A model generated the notes under the pieces. It was not told the origin of the DNA, made no database searches, and worked only from the letters and a program-made list of their open reading frames with translations. Of a stretch of DNA of 64,000 nt, positions 16,856-26,380 are shown one piece after another. The DNA is taken from the NCBI GenBank assembly GCA_964572845.1, contig CAZNFX010000004.1, forward strand, positions 62,001 to 126,000. The letters run 5' to 3'. The translations under genes were made by a program, and so were the position numbers. Positions within the stretch are counted from its first letter, which is position 1. The number at the start of each line of letters is the position of its first letter. This DNA comes from Bin55 sp964572845. Its GTDB lineage: Bacteria; Pseudomonadota; Gammaproteobacteria; Pseudomonadales; Azotimanducaceae.

Positions 16856-18445
16856 TTGAGTTACTCGATTCCACCCGTTTTTCACGAACATTGGACCATC
16901 AATAAGCCTGCTGTATCGGGCCCCAATGGTCTTGTCTCCACACAGCACTACATGGCGTCAGAAGTCGGTGCATACGTACTTCGAAGGGGCGGCAACGCCA
17001 TCGATGCATCAATTGCGGCGGGATACGCCTTGGGTACTGTAGAACCATGGATGAGCGGCATTGGAGGGGGAGGTTTCACGACGGTGCATCTTGCAGACGG
17101 CGACGAGACGTCAGTCGTGGAATTCGGCATGAAGGCACCGCTGAAATCCAGAGCAGAGGACTACCCTCTCACCGGAAAAGCCACCGGTGCTTCATCATTC
17201 AATTGGCCTCAGGTCCAAGACGATGCCAACGTTCACGGACCACTCTCGATTGCTGTGCCTGGCTACGTAAAAGGAACGGCATTGGCACTCGAGCGATTCG
17301 GAACATGGGATTGGCAGGATGTGATCGAGCCAGCCTGCAAACTTGCAGAATTCGGATTACCGATGAACTGGTATGTCGGACAAATGATTGCAAATAGCGC
17401 ACGGCTGATTCGAAACTATGACGTGGTGCGGCAAGTCTACCTACCTGACGGACTGCCACCTACATCGCTCACGCCGACAGGCGAAATGAATCGAGTTCAG
17501 ATCGGCAACTTAAGCAGTACCTATAGAACACTCCAGCGAGAAGGGCCAGAGTCTTTCTACTCGGGGTCAGTGGCGAATCTAGTTGTTGCCGATCTTGAAA
17601 GTGCTGGTTCGAAAATCTGCAAAGAAGACTTGGTCGAGTACGAAGCGTATGTCAATGAGCCACTCAAATGGAGCTATCGAGAGCATGAACTGTACGGCCC
17701 GCATCATCGATCTGCGGGACCTACTCTCATGCGTGCGCTCGGCGATCTAGAAACCCAACTCCAACCAAATTTCGGCAACCGTCCGACTGCGCAGGACTAT
17801 GTCTCCTACGCACAGACACTCCTCGATGCATACAAATACAGACTTGCACATTTGGGCGATGGTAGGAGACAAGACCTTTCTGGCGCGACGTCTCACCTGT
17901 GCGTTGCAGACAAACACGGCAATCTCGTAACGCACACCCAAACAATCATGTCTACATTTGGATCCCAGATCATGCTCCCCTCGACCGGCATAGTGATGAA
18001 TAATGGAATGATGTGGTTCGACCCTGTCCCAGGTGGCCCGAATTCTGTGGCTGGAGGGCGACGCCCCTTGAGCAACATGTGCCCAATACTCGGCAAACTG
18101 TCCAATGGATCACGTTTTGCAGTGGGCGCCTGTGGCGGACGTACGATCTTTCCCGCCGTTTATCAGATCATTTCGTTCCTGTGCGACTTTGGTATGGGGG
18201 TACACGATGCGTTGCACCAATCCCGTCTCGATGTTTCAGGAACGGACTTGGTAACGATCATGGACAGCATGAGCAATGAAGCGATTGCTTTGCTCAAATT
18301 AAGTTTCGACCAGACACGTGTGAGATCGAACGGAGTGTCCCCCGTGAGTTTCGGTGTGCCGCAATTGATCTTACAGACCGCTGATGGCAGTTGTCAGGGA
18401 GGTTGCTTTATACCTTCCCCAACTGCAGCCGTGGTCGCAGCATAG
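16856..18445 (+). CDS. Gamma-glutamyltransferase-family protein
   Basis: A 529-residue Ntn-hydrolase of the gamma-glutamyltranspeptidase family. The N-terminal part has RRGGNAIDASIAAGYALGTV and SGIGGGGF, both family signatures. The autoprocessing nucleophile is probably Thr345 in ATSHLCVADKHGN; the usual TTH is TSH here, a conservative change. GGRRPLSNMCP and the GACGGRTIFPA region close the active site. No signal peptide is present, so a cytoplasmic role such as glutathione or glutamyl-amide hydrolysis (or cephalosporin-acylase-like) is more likely than the periplasmic one. Start is TTG at 16856 after AGGGAA. A strong hairpin terminator follows. Confidence 0.88.
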   Translation: MSYSIPPVFHEHWTINKPAVSGPNGLVSTQHYMASEVGAYVLRRGGNAIDASIAAGYALGTVEPWMSGIGGGGFTTVHLADGDETSVVEFGMKAPLKSRAEDYPLTGKATGASSFNWPQVQDDANVHGPLSIAVPGYVKGTALALERFGTWDWQDVIEPACKLAEFGLPMNWYVGQMIANSARLIRNYDVVRQVYLPDGLPPTSLTPTGEMNRVQIGNLSSTYRTLQREGPESFYSGSVANLVVADLESAGSKICKEDLVEYEAYVNEPLKWSYREHELYGPHHRSAGPTLMRALGDLETQLQPNFGNRPTAQDYVSYAQTLLDAYKYRLAHLGDGRRQDLSGATSHLCVADKHGNLVTHTQTIMSTFGSQIMLPSTGIVMNNGMMWFDPVPGGPNSVAGGRRPLSNMCPILGKLSNGSRFAVGACGGRTIFPAVYQIISFLCDFGMGVHDALHQSRLDVSGTDLVTIMDSMSNEAIALLKLSFDQTRVRSNGVSPVSFGVPQLILQTADGSCQGGCFIPSPTAAVVAA

Positions 18446-18461
18446 TCAAGTTTGCAAGAAA

Positions 18462-18492
18462 AACAGCCCACGGAAATAATCCGTGGGCTGTT
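18462..18492. terminator. Bidirectional intrinsic terminator
   Basis: A perfect 12-bp stem, AACAGCCCACGG (18462-18473) with CCGTGGGCTGTT (18481-18492), and a 7-base AT-rich loop. It lies between the gamma-glutamyltransferase gene (plus) and the convergent M16 peptidase gene (minus). A-rich and T-containing flanks serve both strands. Confidence 0.85.
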
Positions 18493-18516
18493 ATGATTCT
18501 TAAAGGTGAAAGAGGT

Positions 18517-21500
18517 TTACTCGCCGCCGGCTTCGTCTGTTACCGCTCCTTCAGTAGCAGCTTCCATCTGTCGATCTTGTTGGCTAGCTCTCATTGCAGC
18601 TCCAGCAAAGTCTCCAGCTCTGACGATCGACAACCTAGCCGGATCGACGTGTTTGGCAAAAGCCGTGCTCACTTCCTCTGCGGTGAGCCGTGCTAGCTTG
18701 GCGTCGCGTGTCATAACAAAATCCATGTCGCGGCCAAAGAACAAATTGTGGCTGAGTTGGTTGGCAATCCACCCGTCGCTCGCGCGAGCTCGTTGCTGCC
18801 CATCAAGAATGCCCGCTTTCGCCGCTTCGACTTCATCTTCCGTGAAGCCTTCGCTGACGGCACGTTCGATTTCTTCAAGCAAAGCACCCTCGACTTTCGT
18901 TGAGTTCTCTGGTGCGGAAATTGCGTACCCACCAAACGATCCACGATTGTCGATCGGATGCGTCGAGAACCCGGCGCCTACGCCGTACGACCATCCTTCC
19001 TTTTGACGAATTCGCGACGCCAATCGCGAGTTCAGAAACCCTCCACCCATAATTCGCGCGGCGACTAACATTGCTTCATAGTCTGGATGGGTATCGGTAA
19101 AGTGGAAGTCCATGCCAGCTTGAAGAATCGCATTCGCTTTGTCCGGTGTTTCGATCGCCAAACGCAACGCGGGGTGAACCTGCGCTTCGGTGTAGATCCT
19201 TTCATAGGGAACCGACGACGTAAAGTCGCCAAATTCTTCTTCGAGAAGACCAGGAACAACTTCCGGATCAAAGTCGCCAACGATTACGATGGTTGTCCCA
19301 GCTCCTAGTCCTACGAATTCCTCATAAAAGGCCTTTGCTTCCTCGAGGGTTACGTTGGTATAGCCTTCGATGTCTTCCTCAATGGACGAAACGTAGTTTG
19401 GGTGGCCCTTCGGGAATCTGTTCAGATGGCTCGACAGTGCGTAGCCAGCCTTGTAGCCTGGTTCTGACCGCTGGGCTTCAAGACCCGTGATCGTCTGCTT
19501 TCGAATGAGCTCGAATTCCTCTTCGTCCCATACAGGATTCTTCGCAATGTCGCCAAGGAAAGCAATGGCAGCCGGTAGGTTTTCCCTATCGGTGTTCATT
19601 GTGATGTTTCCGGAACTCAATCCTGCGCTCACGCCGCCAGTCAGTTTCAATCGCGTAAATTCATCCGAAATCTGTTCTTTCGTGTAATTCGCGCTTCCTC
19701 TCATTGGCATAGCCGACGCCATAGACGCAACATAGCCTTTCCCCGTTAGTAGCTCTTCGGTGCCATATCTCATGTTTATTTGCACTGAAACCGTGTCACC
19801 TCGGTTCTGCTTTGACACCATTGCAAGGCGTGCACCGTTTGCAAATTGACCAAACTGCGTACGACTTGCCACATTGGCAGGCGAGTACTCAAAGTCTTCG
19901 CCAGCTTCAACAGCTTCCCGTCCTTTGTATCCGGCAACGAGCTCGCTAACAGGAGGAGCGACTTCAATTGCGACGCGTTCTGGTGTCTCAGCGACTGGTT
20001 TGAAATAGCCGATGGTTCTATTGGAGTTCTTAAAGTACTTCTTCGCTGCTGCGTGCACGCCCTCGGGCGTGACATTTTCCATATTGTCTCGATATAGGAA
20101 GAGCAATCGCCAATCACCCATTGCGCCCCATTCGCTCATGCTTCGCGCTATGCCTATTGGATTGTTGAATGACCGTTCGATGTTGTTTAGATAGTACAAC
20201 TTGGCTCGGTCAACTTCCTCCTGTGTAGGAGGATTCTCGATGATATCCGTGATTGTCGCTTCGACTGTGCTCTGGGCTTCCTCAAGCGAGCCATCCATTG
20301 CTACGCTAGCTCCGAATGTAAACAAGCCAGGTTCAGCAAACGAATCCGCCCCAGCCCATGCACTCGTGGCTATCTGCGTTTCGACCATGCTCTTGTATAG
20401 CCGGCTCGATGGGCCAGACCCAAGTACGAACGCCAATACATCAATTGTGGGCGCTTCGGGATGGGTACCGGATGGAATGTGGTAGGCCATCCTGAACAGC
20501 TGGAGATCTCCAACCCTTTCCAGTGTTACAACTCGCTCACCATCTTGAGGAGGCTCGGCCGTGTACGTCTCAAACAATTGGTTTGATCCGGATCGGTCTG
20601 GACGAGGAATGTGACCGAACTTTTCTAGAACAAGCTCGAGCGCGCGTTCCTCATCAAACTTTCCAGCAATCATCAACTGAGCATTGTCGGGCTGGTAGTA
20701 CTTCTTGTAGAAGGCCTTAAGTCGGTCAATAGGGACATTCTCGATATCAGAACGTGCTCCAATGGTAGTATTGCCATAGTTATGCCACATGAATGCCGCT
20801 GATCGCAGTCTTTGACTCAGAACTCGCGATGGGCTGTTCTCGCCGCTTTCCCATTCGCTTCGCACTACCGTCATTTCCGAATCCAAGTCTTCCTTAGCAA
20901 TAAAGGAATTGATCATTCGGTCCGCTTCGAGATCCAAAGCCCAATCCAAATTATCGTCAGTGGCAGCAAATTCCTCGAAGTAGTTCGTGCGGTCCAACCA
21001 GGTCGTACCGTTTGGTGCAGCGCCACGCTCGGTTAACTCAGCGGAAATATCAGGGTGGTTTGGCGTGCCCTTGAAAACCAAGTGCTCAAGCAGATGGGCC
21101 ATGCCAGTTTCGCCATATGCCTCGTGTCTCGACCCAACGAAATAGGTGATAATCACAAACGTTTTCTCAGCGCTCTCGTCAGGGTATAGCAATACTCTTA
21201 AACCGTTGTCGAGCCGGTATTCCGTGATTCCTTCGACACTGGTTACTTTGGTCAGCTGAGGTTCCTTTTTCTCGGCCGGCTGAGACCCTGCCAGCGTTGT
21301 CGCGGCTACCTCATCGGCCATTTCGGCTGCAGCCAATTTCGTCTGGGCGACCTCATCTGCCTCCTTGGCCGCGATCAACTTCTCCTGAGCAACTTCGTCT
21401 GCCTGCTCGGCTTCCACCAGCTTCTTCTGAGCGACCTCGTCTTCGATCGCAATCACTTTGCTGGCAACCTCATTCGCTGCGACAGGTTGAGATTTCTCGC

Positions 21501-21609
21501 CTTCGCCCTCTACCATTGAGGTCAAGTACGCACAACCGGATACAAGCAGCAGGCATGCCAACAAGCTTGCAATGGTTAGCGGAAAATGTCTTCGGTGCAT
21601 TAGTTCCAT
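18517..21609 (-). CDS. M16-family zinc metallopeptidase lipoprotein (fused double domain)
   Basis: A large periplasmic peptidase of the pitrilysin/insulinase family, about 1030 residues from the chosen ATG at 21609. The signal peptide ends in a lipobox (LVSGC, Cys26), so it is membrane-anchored. Residues 57-112 form four 14-residue repeats (DEVAQ-K-L type). The first M16 domain carries the inverted zinc site HLLEH (His172, Glu175, His176); the second lacks it, as expected for the regulatory half. The middle and C-terminal M16_C regions are intact. I preferred 21609 to the longer frame from 21759 because the lipobox then lies at normal distance. A bidirectional terminator follows the gene. Confidence 0.92.
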   Translation of the reverse strand: MELMHRRHFPLTIASLLACLLLVSGCAYLTSMVEGEGEKSQPVAANEVASKVIAIEDEVAQKKLVEAEQADEVAQEKLIAAKEADEVAQTKLAAAEMADEVAATTLAGSQPAEKKEPQLTKVTSVEGITEYRLDNGLRVLLYPDESAEKTFVIITYFVGSRHEAYGETGMAHLLEHLVFKGTPNHPDISAELTERGAAPNGTTWLDRTNYFEEFAATDDNLDWALDLEADRMINSFIAKEDLDSEMTVVRSEWESGENSPSRVLSQRLRSAAFMWHNYGNTTIGARSDIENVPIDRLKAFYKKYYQPDNAQLMIAGKFDEERALELVLEKFGHIPRPDRSGSNQLFETYTAEPPQDGERVVTLERVGDLQLFRMAYHIPSGTHPEAPTIDVLAFVLGSGPSSRLYKSMVETQIATSAWAGADSFAEPGLFTFGASVAMDGSLEEAQSTVEATITDIIENPPTQEEVDRAKLYYLNNIERSFNNPIGIARSMSEWGAMGDWRLLFLYRDNMENVTPEGVHAAAKKYFKNSNRTIGYFKPVAETPERVAIEVAPPVSELVAGYKGREAVEAGEDFEYSPANVASRTQFGQFANGARLAMVSKQNRGDTVSVQINMRYGTEELLTGKGYVASMASAMPMRGSANYTKEQISDEFTRLKLTGGVSAGLSSGNITMNTDRENLPAAIAFLGDIAKNPVWDEEEFELIRKQTITGLEAQRSEPGYKAGYALSSHLNRFPKGHPNYVSSIEEDIEGYTNVTLEEAKAFYEEFVGLGAGTTIVIVGDFDPEVVPGLLEEEFGDFTSSVPYERIYTEAQVHPALRLAIETPDKANAILQAGMDFHFTDTHPDYEAMLVAARIMGGGFLNSRLASRIRQKEGWSYGVGAGFSTHPIDNRGSFGGYAISAPENSTKVEGALLEEIERAVSEGFTEDEVEAAKAGILDGQQRARASDGWIANQLSHNLFFGRDMDFVMTRDAKLARLTAEEVSTAFAKHVDPARLSIVRAGDFAGAAMRASQQDRQMEAATEGAVTDEAGGE
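21274..21441 (-). repeat. Four 42-bp repeats encoding a 14-residue coiled-coil repeat
   Basis: Residues 57-112 of the M16 lipoprotein read as four consecutive 14-residue units beginning DEVAQ, DEVAQ, DEVAQ and DEVAA, each followed by KL and Ala/Glu-rich residues ending in A. Fourteen residues are exactly two heptads, so a coiled-coil spacer between lipid anchor and peptidase is likely. The DNA is similar but not identical between units. Confidence 0.85.
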
Positions 21610-21862
21610 AGGGTTTCCCGTACGATTAAATTTTGTCAATGCGTCCAGCAGCGCAGGAATTAGTACACGCCGCCGAGAATGAGACGTTGCTGCCTCATAG
21701 TTGACCTTGATGGCAGAATTATACTTTAAAGTACTAGCCCAATTGATGAATTGCAGCAAAGCTCAATTGGTTTTTCGCAGGGTTTCAATCCACTACAAAT
21801 TTTGCTTGATTGGTACATGCATTTGAGGTCGCTGAAGCACTGAAAAGTCCAATGTTGCGATA

Positions 21863-21894
21863 ATTGCCCACTTTGGGGAGGCGCAGTGGGCAAT
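21863..21894. other. Perfect 10-bp hairpin upstream of fdsG; 21610-21990 otherwise empty
   Basis: ATTGCCCACT (21863-21872) pairs exactly with AGTGGGCAAT (21885-21894) around a 12-base loop, about 100 bases before the fdsG start. No T run follows, so a simple terminator is unlikely; a leader structure or operator is possible. A minus-strand TATAAT near 21720 could serve the M16 gene but has no matching -35 box. Confidence 0.4.
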
Positions 21895-21990
21895 ACAGGG
21901 ATGCATTAGCCACTCTTGCATAAACGCTTGCCTAGCGAGCAAGAACCTCGCCTAGGCTGTTGGCTATAGTAAGTCTCCAATTTCATTCTC

Positions 21991-22434
21991 GTGGCAAACA
22001 CCAGTTTCCAAGACTCACTTCGGCAATACGTCCCCCGCATCGGAGGATTGATGCATGCATTGCGACATGTCATGCGTGAACATGGCTATATTGATCGCAA
22101 ATTCGTTCCGGAAATCGCCGACTTATTCAATCTAAGTCAAGCAGAGGTGCGAGGCGTGATCAGCTTTTATCACGATTTTCGGACCCAGCCTCCAGCTCAG
22201 CACGAAATCCGTATTTGTCAAGCAGAAGCCTGTCAAGCACAGGGATCAAGACGTTTGACTCGAGATATTGAGAAGCACTTCAAGGTAAAACTCGGACAAA
22301 AGGCGGACGATGAAAGCGTTGAGTTACAAGCCGTGTATTGCCTAGGTCTTTGCTCGATTGGACCCTCCATGCAAATCGATGGCCGCCTGGTTGCCATGGC
22401 AACACTTGACTCCGTTAAAGCGATAGACATTTGA
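21991..22434 (+). CDS. fdsG: NAD-dependent formate dehydrogenase, gamma subunit (NuoE-like)
   Basis: A 147-residue [2Fe-2S] thioredoxin-fold protein homologous to NuoE. Cluster ligands are in ICQAEACQAQG and in YCLGLCSIGPS (two Cys in each). The region IADLFNLSQAEVRGVISFYH is the typical helical N-terminal part. It is the electron-transfer partner of FdsB in cytoplasmic, Mo-dependent formate dehydrogenases. Start is GTG at 21991 with no clear Shine-Dalgarno sequence. Its stop overlaps the TTG start of fdsB in a TTGA, so the two are coupled. Confidence 0.9.
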   Translation: MANTSFQDSLRQYVPRIGGLMHALRHVMREHGYIDRKFVPEIADLFNLSQAEVRGVISFYHDFRTQPPAQHEIRICQAEACQAQGSRRLTRDIEKHFKVKLGQKADDESVELQAVYCLGLCSIGPSMQIDGRLVAMATLDSVKAIDI

Positions 22435-23921
22435 AAGCGAGACTATCTATAGACTCGACTGCAGTAGCGCTTGAAGTCGAAGATGCAGCAGCCGAGCTCC
22501 GTGCTAGAGGTGTCGAGGTTGAGTACGTTGGATCGTTCGGCATGCACTGGGCCGAACCCGTGCTTCAGCTGACAGAACACGATGAGGTACATACGTTTAA
22601 GAATGTGACACCCGAGTCGATTCCCGGCATCGTTGACGCGGTTTCCAGCAATGCGGGCGTCACTAGTAACGAACTTTATTTCAAGTCGATTACTGAACAG
22701 AACTACTTCCGTAACCAAACCCGTCTAGTCTTCGATAGGGCGGGTTTCACGCGCCCGTTGGATCTTCCCGATTTCACACGTCTCGACAAGCTCCTTGAGA
22801 CCGACCCACGCGACATAATCGCAGACATTGGGACGTCCGGATTGCGCGGGCGAGGAGGTGCGGGATTTCCCGCACACATCAAATGGCGCACTGTTGCGGA
22901 CACAGATTCCGATCAAAAGTACATTGCCTGCAACGCAGATGAGGGCGATTCGGGAACTTTTTCGGACCGGATGCTTATGGAAGCGGACCCGTTCAAGCTC
23001 ATCGAAGGAATGATTGTTGCGGGACATGCGACTGGTTCTACCAAAGGAATTATCTATCTGCGTTCCGAATATCCCGTTGCATTGGATTGGCTTTCTCAGG
23101 CTGTCGAGATCGCTTACGAAAACAATTTGCTTGGCTCCGATATCAGGAGTTCAGGCGTCAAGTTCGATCTGGAAGTCTTTGTCGGAGCCGGCGCATATAT
23201 CTGCGGCGAGGAGACAGCGATGCTTGAGAGCCTCGAGGGCAAGCGCGGGCAGATTCGATTCAAGCCGCCCCTTCCTGCCGTAGAGGGTTTGTTCGGTAAG
23301 CCTACGCTAGTGCACAACGTAATCACCCTAGCGTCCGTACCAGGTATTTTCGAAATTGGAGCCGAAGAATACGCTTCCCTTGGAGTCGGCGCATCAACAG
23401 GCACACTGCCCTTCCAACTTTCGGGCAATGTGAAGTATGGAGGTCTGATAGAGATTCCCTTCGGCGCTACAGTAAGAACGTTGGTGGAGGAATTCGGCAA
23501 CGGAACCCGATCGGGCAAACCCTTGAGAGCCGTACAGATTGGCGGTCCGTTGGGAGCCTATCTCTCTGAACGCGAGCTGGATACACCTCTAACTTATGAA
23601 GACATGGCTTCGATCGACGCTGGTGTTGGACATGGCGGTATCGTCGTGTTTGACGAAACCGTAGACCTTAGAGAGCAAGCTGAGTATGCGTTTGAATTCT
23701 GCGAAATTGAGTCTTGCGGAAAGTGCACGCCCTGTCGTATCGGTTCGGTTCGTGGCAAGGAACTCATGGGTAAGTTTCACCAGGAATCCGACATTCGCAC
23801 CATTCAACTTGTCAACGACTTGTGTGAAGTTATGGAGCAAGCCAGTCTGTGCCAAATGGGAAGCATGACTCCAATTCCTGTTAGAAGCGCCATGCAGCGA
23901 TTTCCCGAGGACTTTCGGTAA
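22431..23921 (+). CDS. fdsB: NAD-dependent formate dehydrogenase, beta subunit (NuoF-like)
   Basis: A 496-residue flavoprotein that passes electrons from formate to NAD+. The N-terminal part resembles a ferredoxin-like NuoE extension; the NuoF core shows GLRGRGGAGFPAHIKW (NAD/FMN), CNADEGDSGTF, and GAGAYICGEETAMLESLEG. The [4Fe-4S] ligands are ESCGKCTPCRIGSVRG plus a later Cys in ASLCQMGSM. Start is TTG at 22431, overlapping fdsG. Unusually, fdsA does not follow directly: about 3.1 kb with an opposite-strand gene intervenes. Confidence 0.93.
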   Translation: MKARLSIDSTAVALEVEDAAAELRARGVEVEYVGSFGMHWAEPVLQLTEHDEVHTFKNVTPESIPGIVDAVSSNAGVTSNELYFKSITEQNYFRNQTRLVFDRAGFTRPLDLPDFTRLDKLLETDPRDIIADIGTSGLRGRGGAGFPAHIKWRTVADTDSDQKYIACNADEGDSGTFSDRMLMEADPFKLIEGMIVAGHATGSTKGIIYLRSEYPVALDWLSQAVEIAYENNLLGSDIRSSGVKFDLEVFVGAGAYICGEETAMLESLEGKRGQIRFKPPLPAVEGLFGKPTLVHNVITLASVPGIFEIGAEEYASLGVGASTGTLPFQLSGNVKYGGLIEIPFGATVRTLVEEFGNGTRSGKPLRAVQIGGPLGAYLSERELDTPLTYEDMASIDAGVGHGGIVVFDETVDLREQAEYAFEFCEIESCGKCTPCRIGSVRGKELMGKFHQESDIRTIQLVNDLCEVMEQASLCQMGSMTPIPVRSAMQRFPEDFR

Positions 23922-24016
23922 CTCACAATCGAGCCACGGAACCTATGCGTCAAGTTCGCTGTGCGGACACTATCAAGCAGCGAATCCACACATACGTGAC
24001 TGGCGGGCGTTCGTGC

Positions 24017-26023
24017 CTAATCTTCGTCTTCCGAGTCTTCCTCTTCAAGTCGACTTTGAAGTTCGTACCGAACAAGGGGTGCAACACCGCCAGTAACGAT
24101 CACTTCAGGAGCTACGACAGAGTCGGCTGCAACATCTGTGGACACGAACACACTCCCACCACTTTGCGACCAGCCAAAGCTATGGTAGATACCATTGTCG
24201 AGCCTTTGTGCATCTTGTTCCGTTAGGAACGACTTCGCATAGTCCAACTGGTCGGTGGTCAAAACCTCGCGATACTGATTTGAGCGCGCCAAACTCAGGG
24301 CTGCTTGGGATTTCGTCTCATTCGACGGGAGCTTGTCGAGCGTATTCACTAGGCCTTCTGGATCCATGTTTGCCCAGGTTGACATGACGGATTGGTAGTA
24401 CGAACTACGCCACTGTCCATCCAATTGCTCGCCCAACTTGAGTGCACGATCGGTATCGTAGTTGCGTACCAATTGTTGCCCGACTGACATGAAAGCCGCT
24501 ACCTGAGTTTGTCCCTCGCGAACCTGTGCAAGCAGAGCGAGAGCATGTTGAAGGTCAACCTGCGCCAACCTGGCAATTACTGTGGCTTCCAATCCACGGC
24601 CGTGCTGGTGTTCAATGGGTTGCTTGAGAGCCAATTCCATGGCAAGTTGAGGATTTTCCAACGCAAGATTTTGAAACACTACTGTTAGCAGGTCGTTGCG
24701 CATACGCTCGAGATCGGGATTGTTCAATATCCAATTCACTGCGGCAACAGGATCGATGTCGGACCAGCTTGAAGCAACCGAGTAGGCAATCATGTGGCGA
24801 CTGCTATCGTCCTTAACGCTAGCCATGAGATCCACCGCTTCCAAAGGCTCATTCCTTGCAATTGACAATATCGCCTGTTCTCTGGCAAGGTTTTGTAGAT
24901 TTTCGGGAAGCAATGCCAAATCTTCAAGAAGCATGTGCGGGTTGTTGGCAGCCCAGGCAATTACAACCGACTCCTGCAAACTTCGTCTCAATCCGCTTGG
25001 CGATACATTCGTTGCAGCATCAAACGCTGTGCGCGGTTCTGATAGGGCCCACTCGCGTACAACCATCGGTGCCCATTCGCCATGTCGATTCGATTGGAGG
25101 CGCAGTGCTTGGTTCAAAGCATCCTGAGGATTAGCAAGTGTCGCTTTACCGATTATGGATCTCACTACAGCGGATCTAGTTTGCCAATCCGTAAACGACT
25201 CTCCGATTTGCCCCAATACACCCAGTCCTTGCTGTCGCACCCATGCATTGCCAATCTGAATGAGAATTCCCGTTTGAGACGATCCTTGGTTCTGATCACC
25301 AATCATGGCAAACCAAGCCTCTTCTGGATCGTCCAAGAGCTCCATCATTCGGGCTTGGCTAATCATGTCAACCGCAACTCGCTCGCGCCCGAAGTCTCGA
25401 GCGATTTCCTTACGCAAACTTTCGGACAGGTCAGTTCTTGATCGGAGTATTCCTTGTAGAGCCGCAATCTTTTGTGGTCCATCCAAGTTCTTTGCAACTT
25501 TCACCGACTCATCCAAGTCTGTGATTGACCATTCCTCAAATATTGCCTGCACCAATGGGTCTTGCCGATGTTTAGGGAGAGTCTTGGCCTGTTTCAATGC
25601 TTCAACGCTATCAATCGAAGCAAGTCGTTGAAATATCGATTGTTGCATTGAGCGTTGAACTGTAGCTGGGCTAACTTTCTTGGATTGGTCGACCAGTGTA
25701 AGAAGATCACGCTTGTCAGCCTGCAGCAGAATGTTGAACAAAGCAGCCGACCTCTCAAACTCGCTGGATAATTGAGCGACTTCCGAGAGACTGTCTAAAC
25801 CTGCTTCATTCGACAGGAATTGCAAGTCATTTCCACGATCGGATCCTTGAGAATCCTGGGTTTGCCCGGTCGTCGAATCGGCGAAAAGTCGATCGGAATT
25901 TTCCGCTTTGTCGGAAGAATTGAAGAGGCTAAAGAATGTGATAGCTGCTACGACTGCACCCAACGCAAATCCAAGCGTTAGAGGTCCAACCATGTATAGC
26001 TTAGAACGTTTGCGTGCGACCAC
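24017..26023 (-). CDS. Membrane-anchored W..DP-repeat solenoid protein, paralogue 1
   Basis: A 668-residue protein without a family I can name. A signal-anchor segment (about 11-32) precedes a Ser/Asp-rich linker and then an all-helical body of about 35-residue repeats, most visible as W(A/S)xxDPxxA: REWALSEPRTAFDA, AWAANNPHMLLEDL, SWSDIDPVAAVNW and TWANMDPEGLVNTL. It shares IFEEWS and ILRSRTDL blocks, in the same order, with the proteins at 42369-44171 and 60048-61904. A TPR/HEAT-like periplasmic scaffold is the most likely form. It lies antisense between fdsB and fdsA. Start is GTG at 26023 with GGAG 7 bases upstream. Confidence 0.8.
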   Translation of the reverse strand: MVARKRSKLYMVGPLTLGFALGAVVAAITFFSLFNSSDKAENSDRLFADSTTGQTQDSQGSDRGNDLQFLSNEAGLDSLSEVAQLSSEFERSAALFNILLQADKRDLLTLVDQSKKVSPATVQRSMQQSIFQRLASIDSVEALKQAKTLPKHRQDPLVQAIFEEWSITDLDESVKVAKNLDGPQKIAALQGILRSRTDLSESLRKEIARDFGRERVAVDMISQARMMELLDDPEEAWFAMIGDQNQGSSQTGILIQIGNAWVRQQGLGVLGQIGESFTDWQTRSAVVRSIIGKATLANPQDALNQALRLQSNRHGEWAPMVVREWALSEPRTAFDAATNVSPSGLRRSLQESVVIAWAANNPHMLLEDLALLPENLQNLAREQAILSIARNEPLEAVDLMASVKDDSSRHMIAYSVASSWSDIDPVAAVNWILNNPDLERMRNDLLTVVFQNLALENPQLAMELALKQPIEHQHGRGLEATVIARLAQVDLQHALALLAQVREGQTQVAAFMSVGQQLVRNYDTDRALKLGEQLDGQWRSSYYQSVMSTWANMDPEGLVNTLDKLPSNETKSQAALSLARSNQYREVLTTDQLDYAKSFLTEQDAQRLDNGIYHSFGWSQSGGSVFVSTDVAADSVVAPEVIVTGGVAPLVRYELQSRLEEEDSEDED

Positions 26024-26380
26024 GGAACTGCTCCAAGGAATGGAATCTACAACAGGTATGACAAATGTTAACCCAATGGATTCAATGTAATCGATCCCAG
26101 AAACTATTGTCTACAAAGACTAATGGGACCCATATACAAGCCTACACAAGCAGTTTTCGCGAAATTTTCGGACTGGCGAAGCTACGACTTCTCTACCGCA
26201 ACCCGAGTTGCCGCAGAGAACTCCCATGACAATGCGCAACGCCCAAGTAAAGAAGGACAGAACGGCAGTGCTAAGGTAGACTGCTTACTGCGGTAATATC
26301 GCGACAATCCTTGAAATGCGAAAATCGACGTAATTGGCCACGGTGAACCTAAACTCTTAAACCACATGCACGGACGCACG

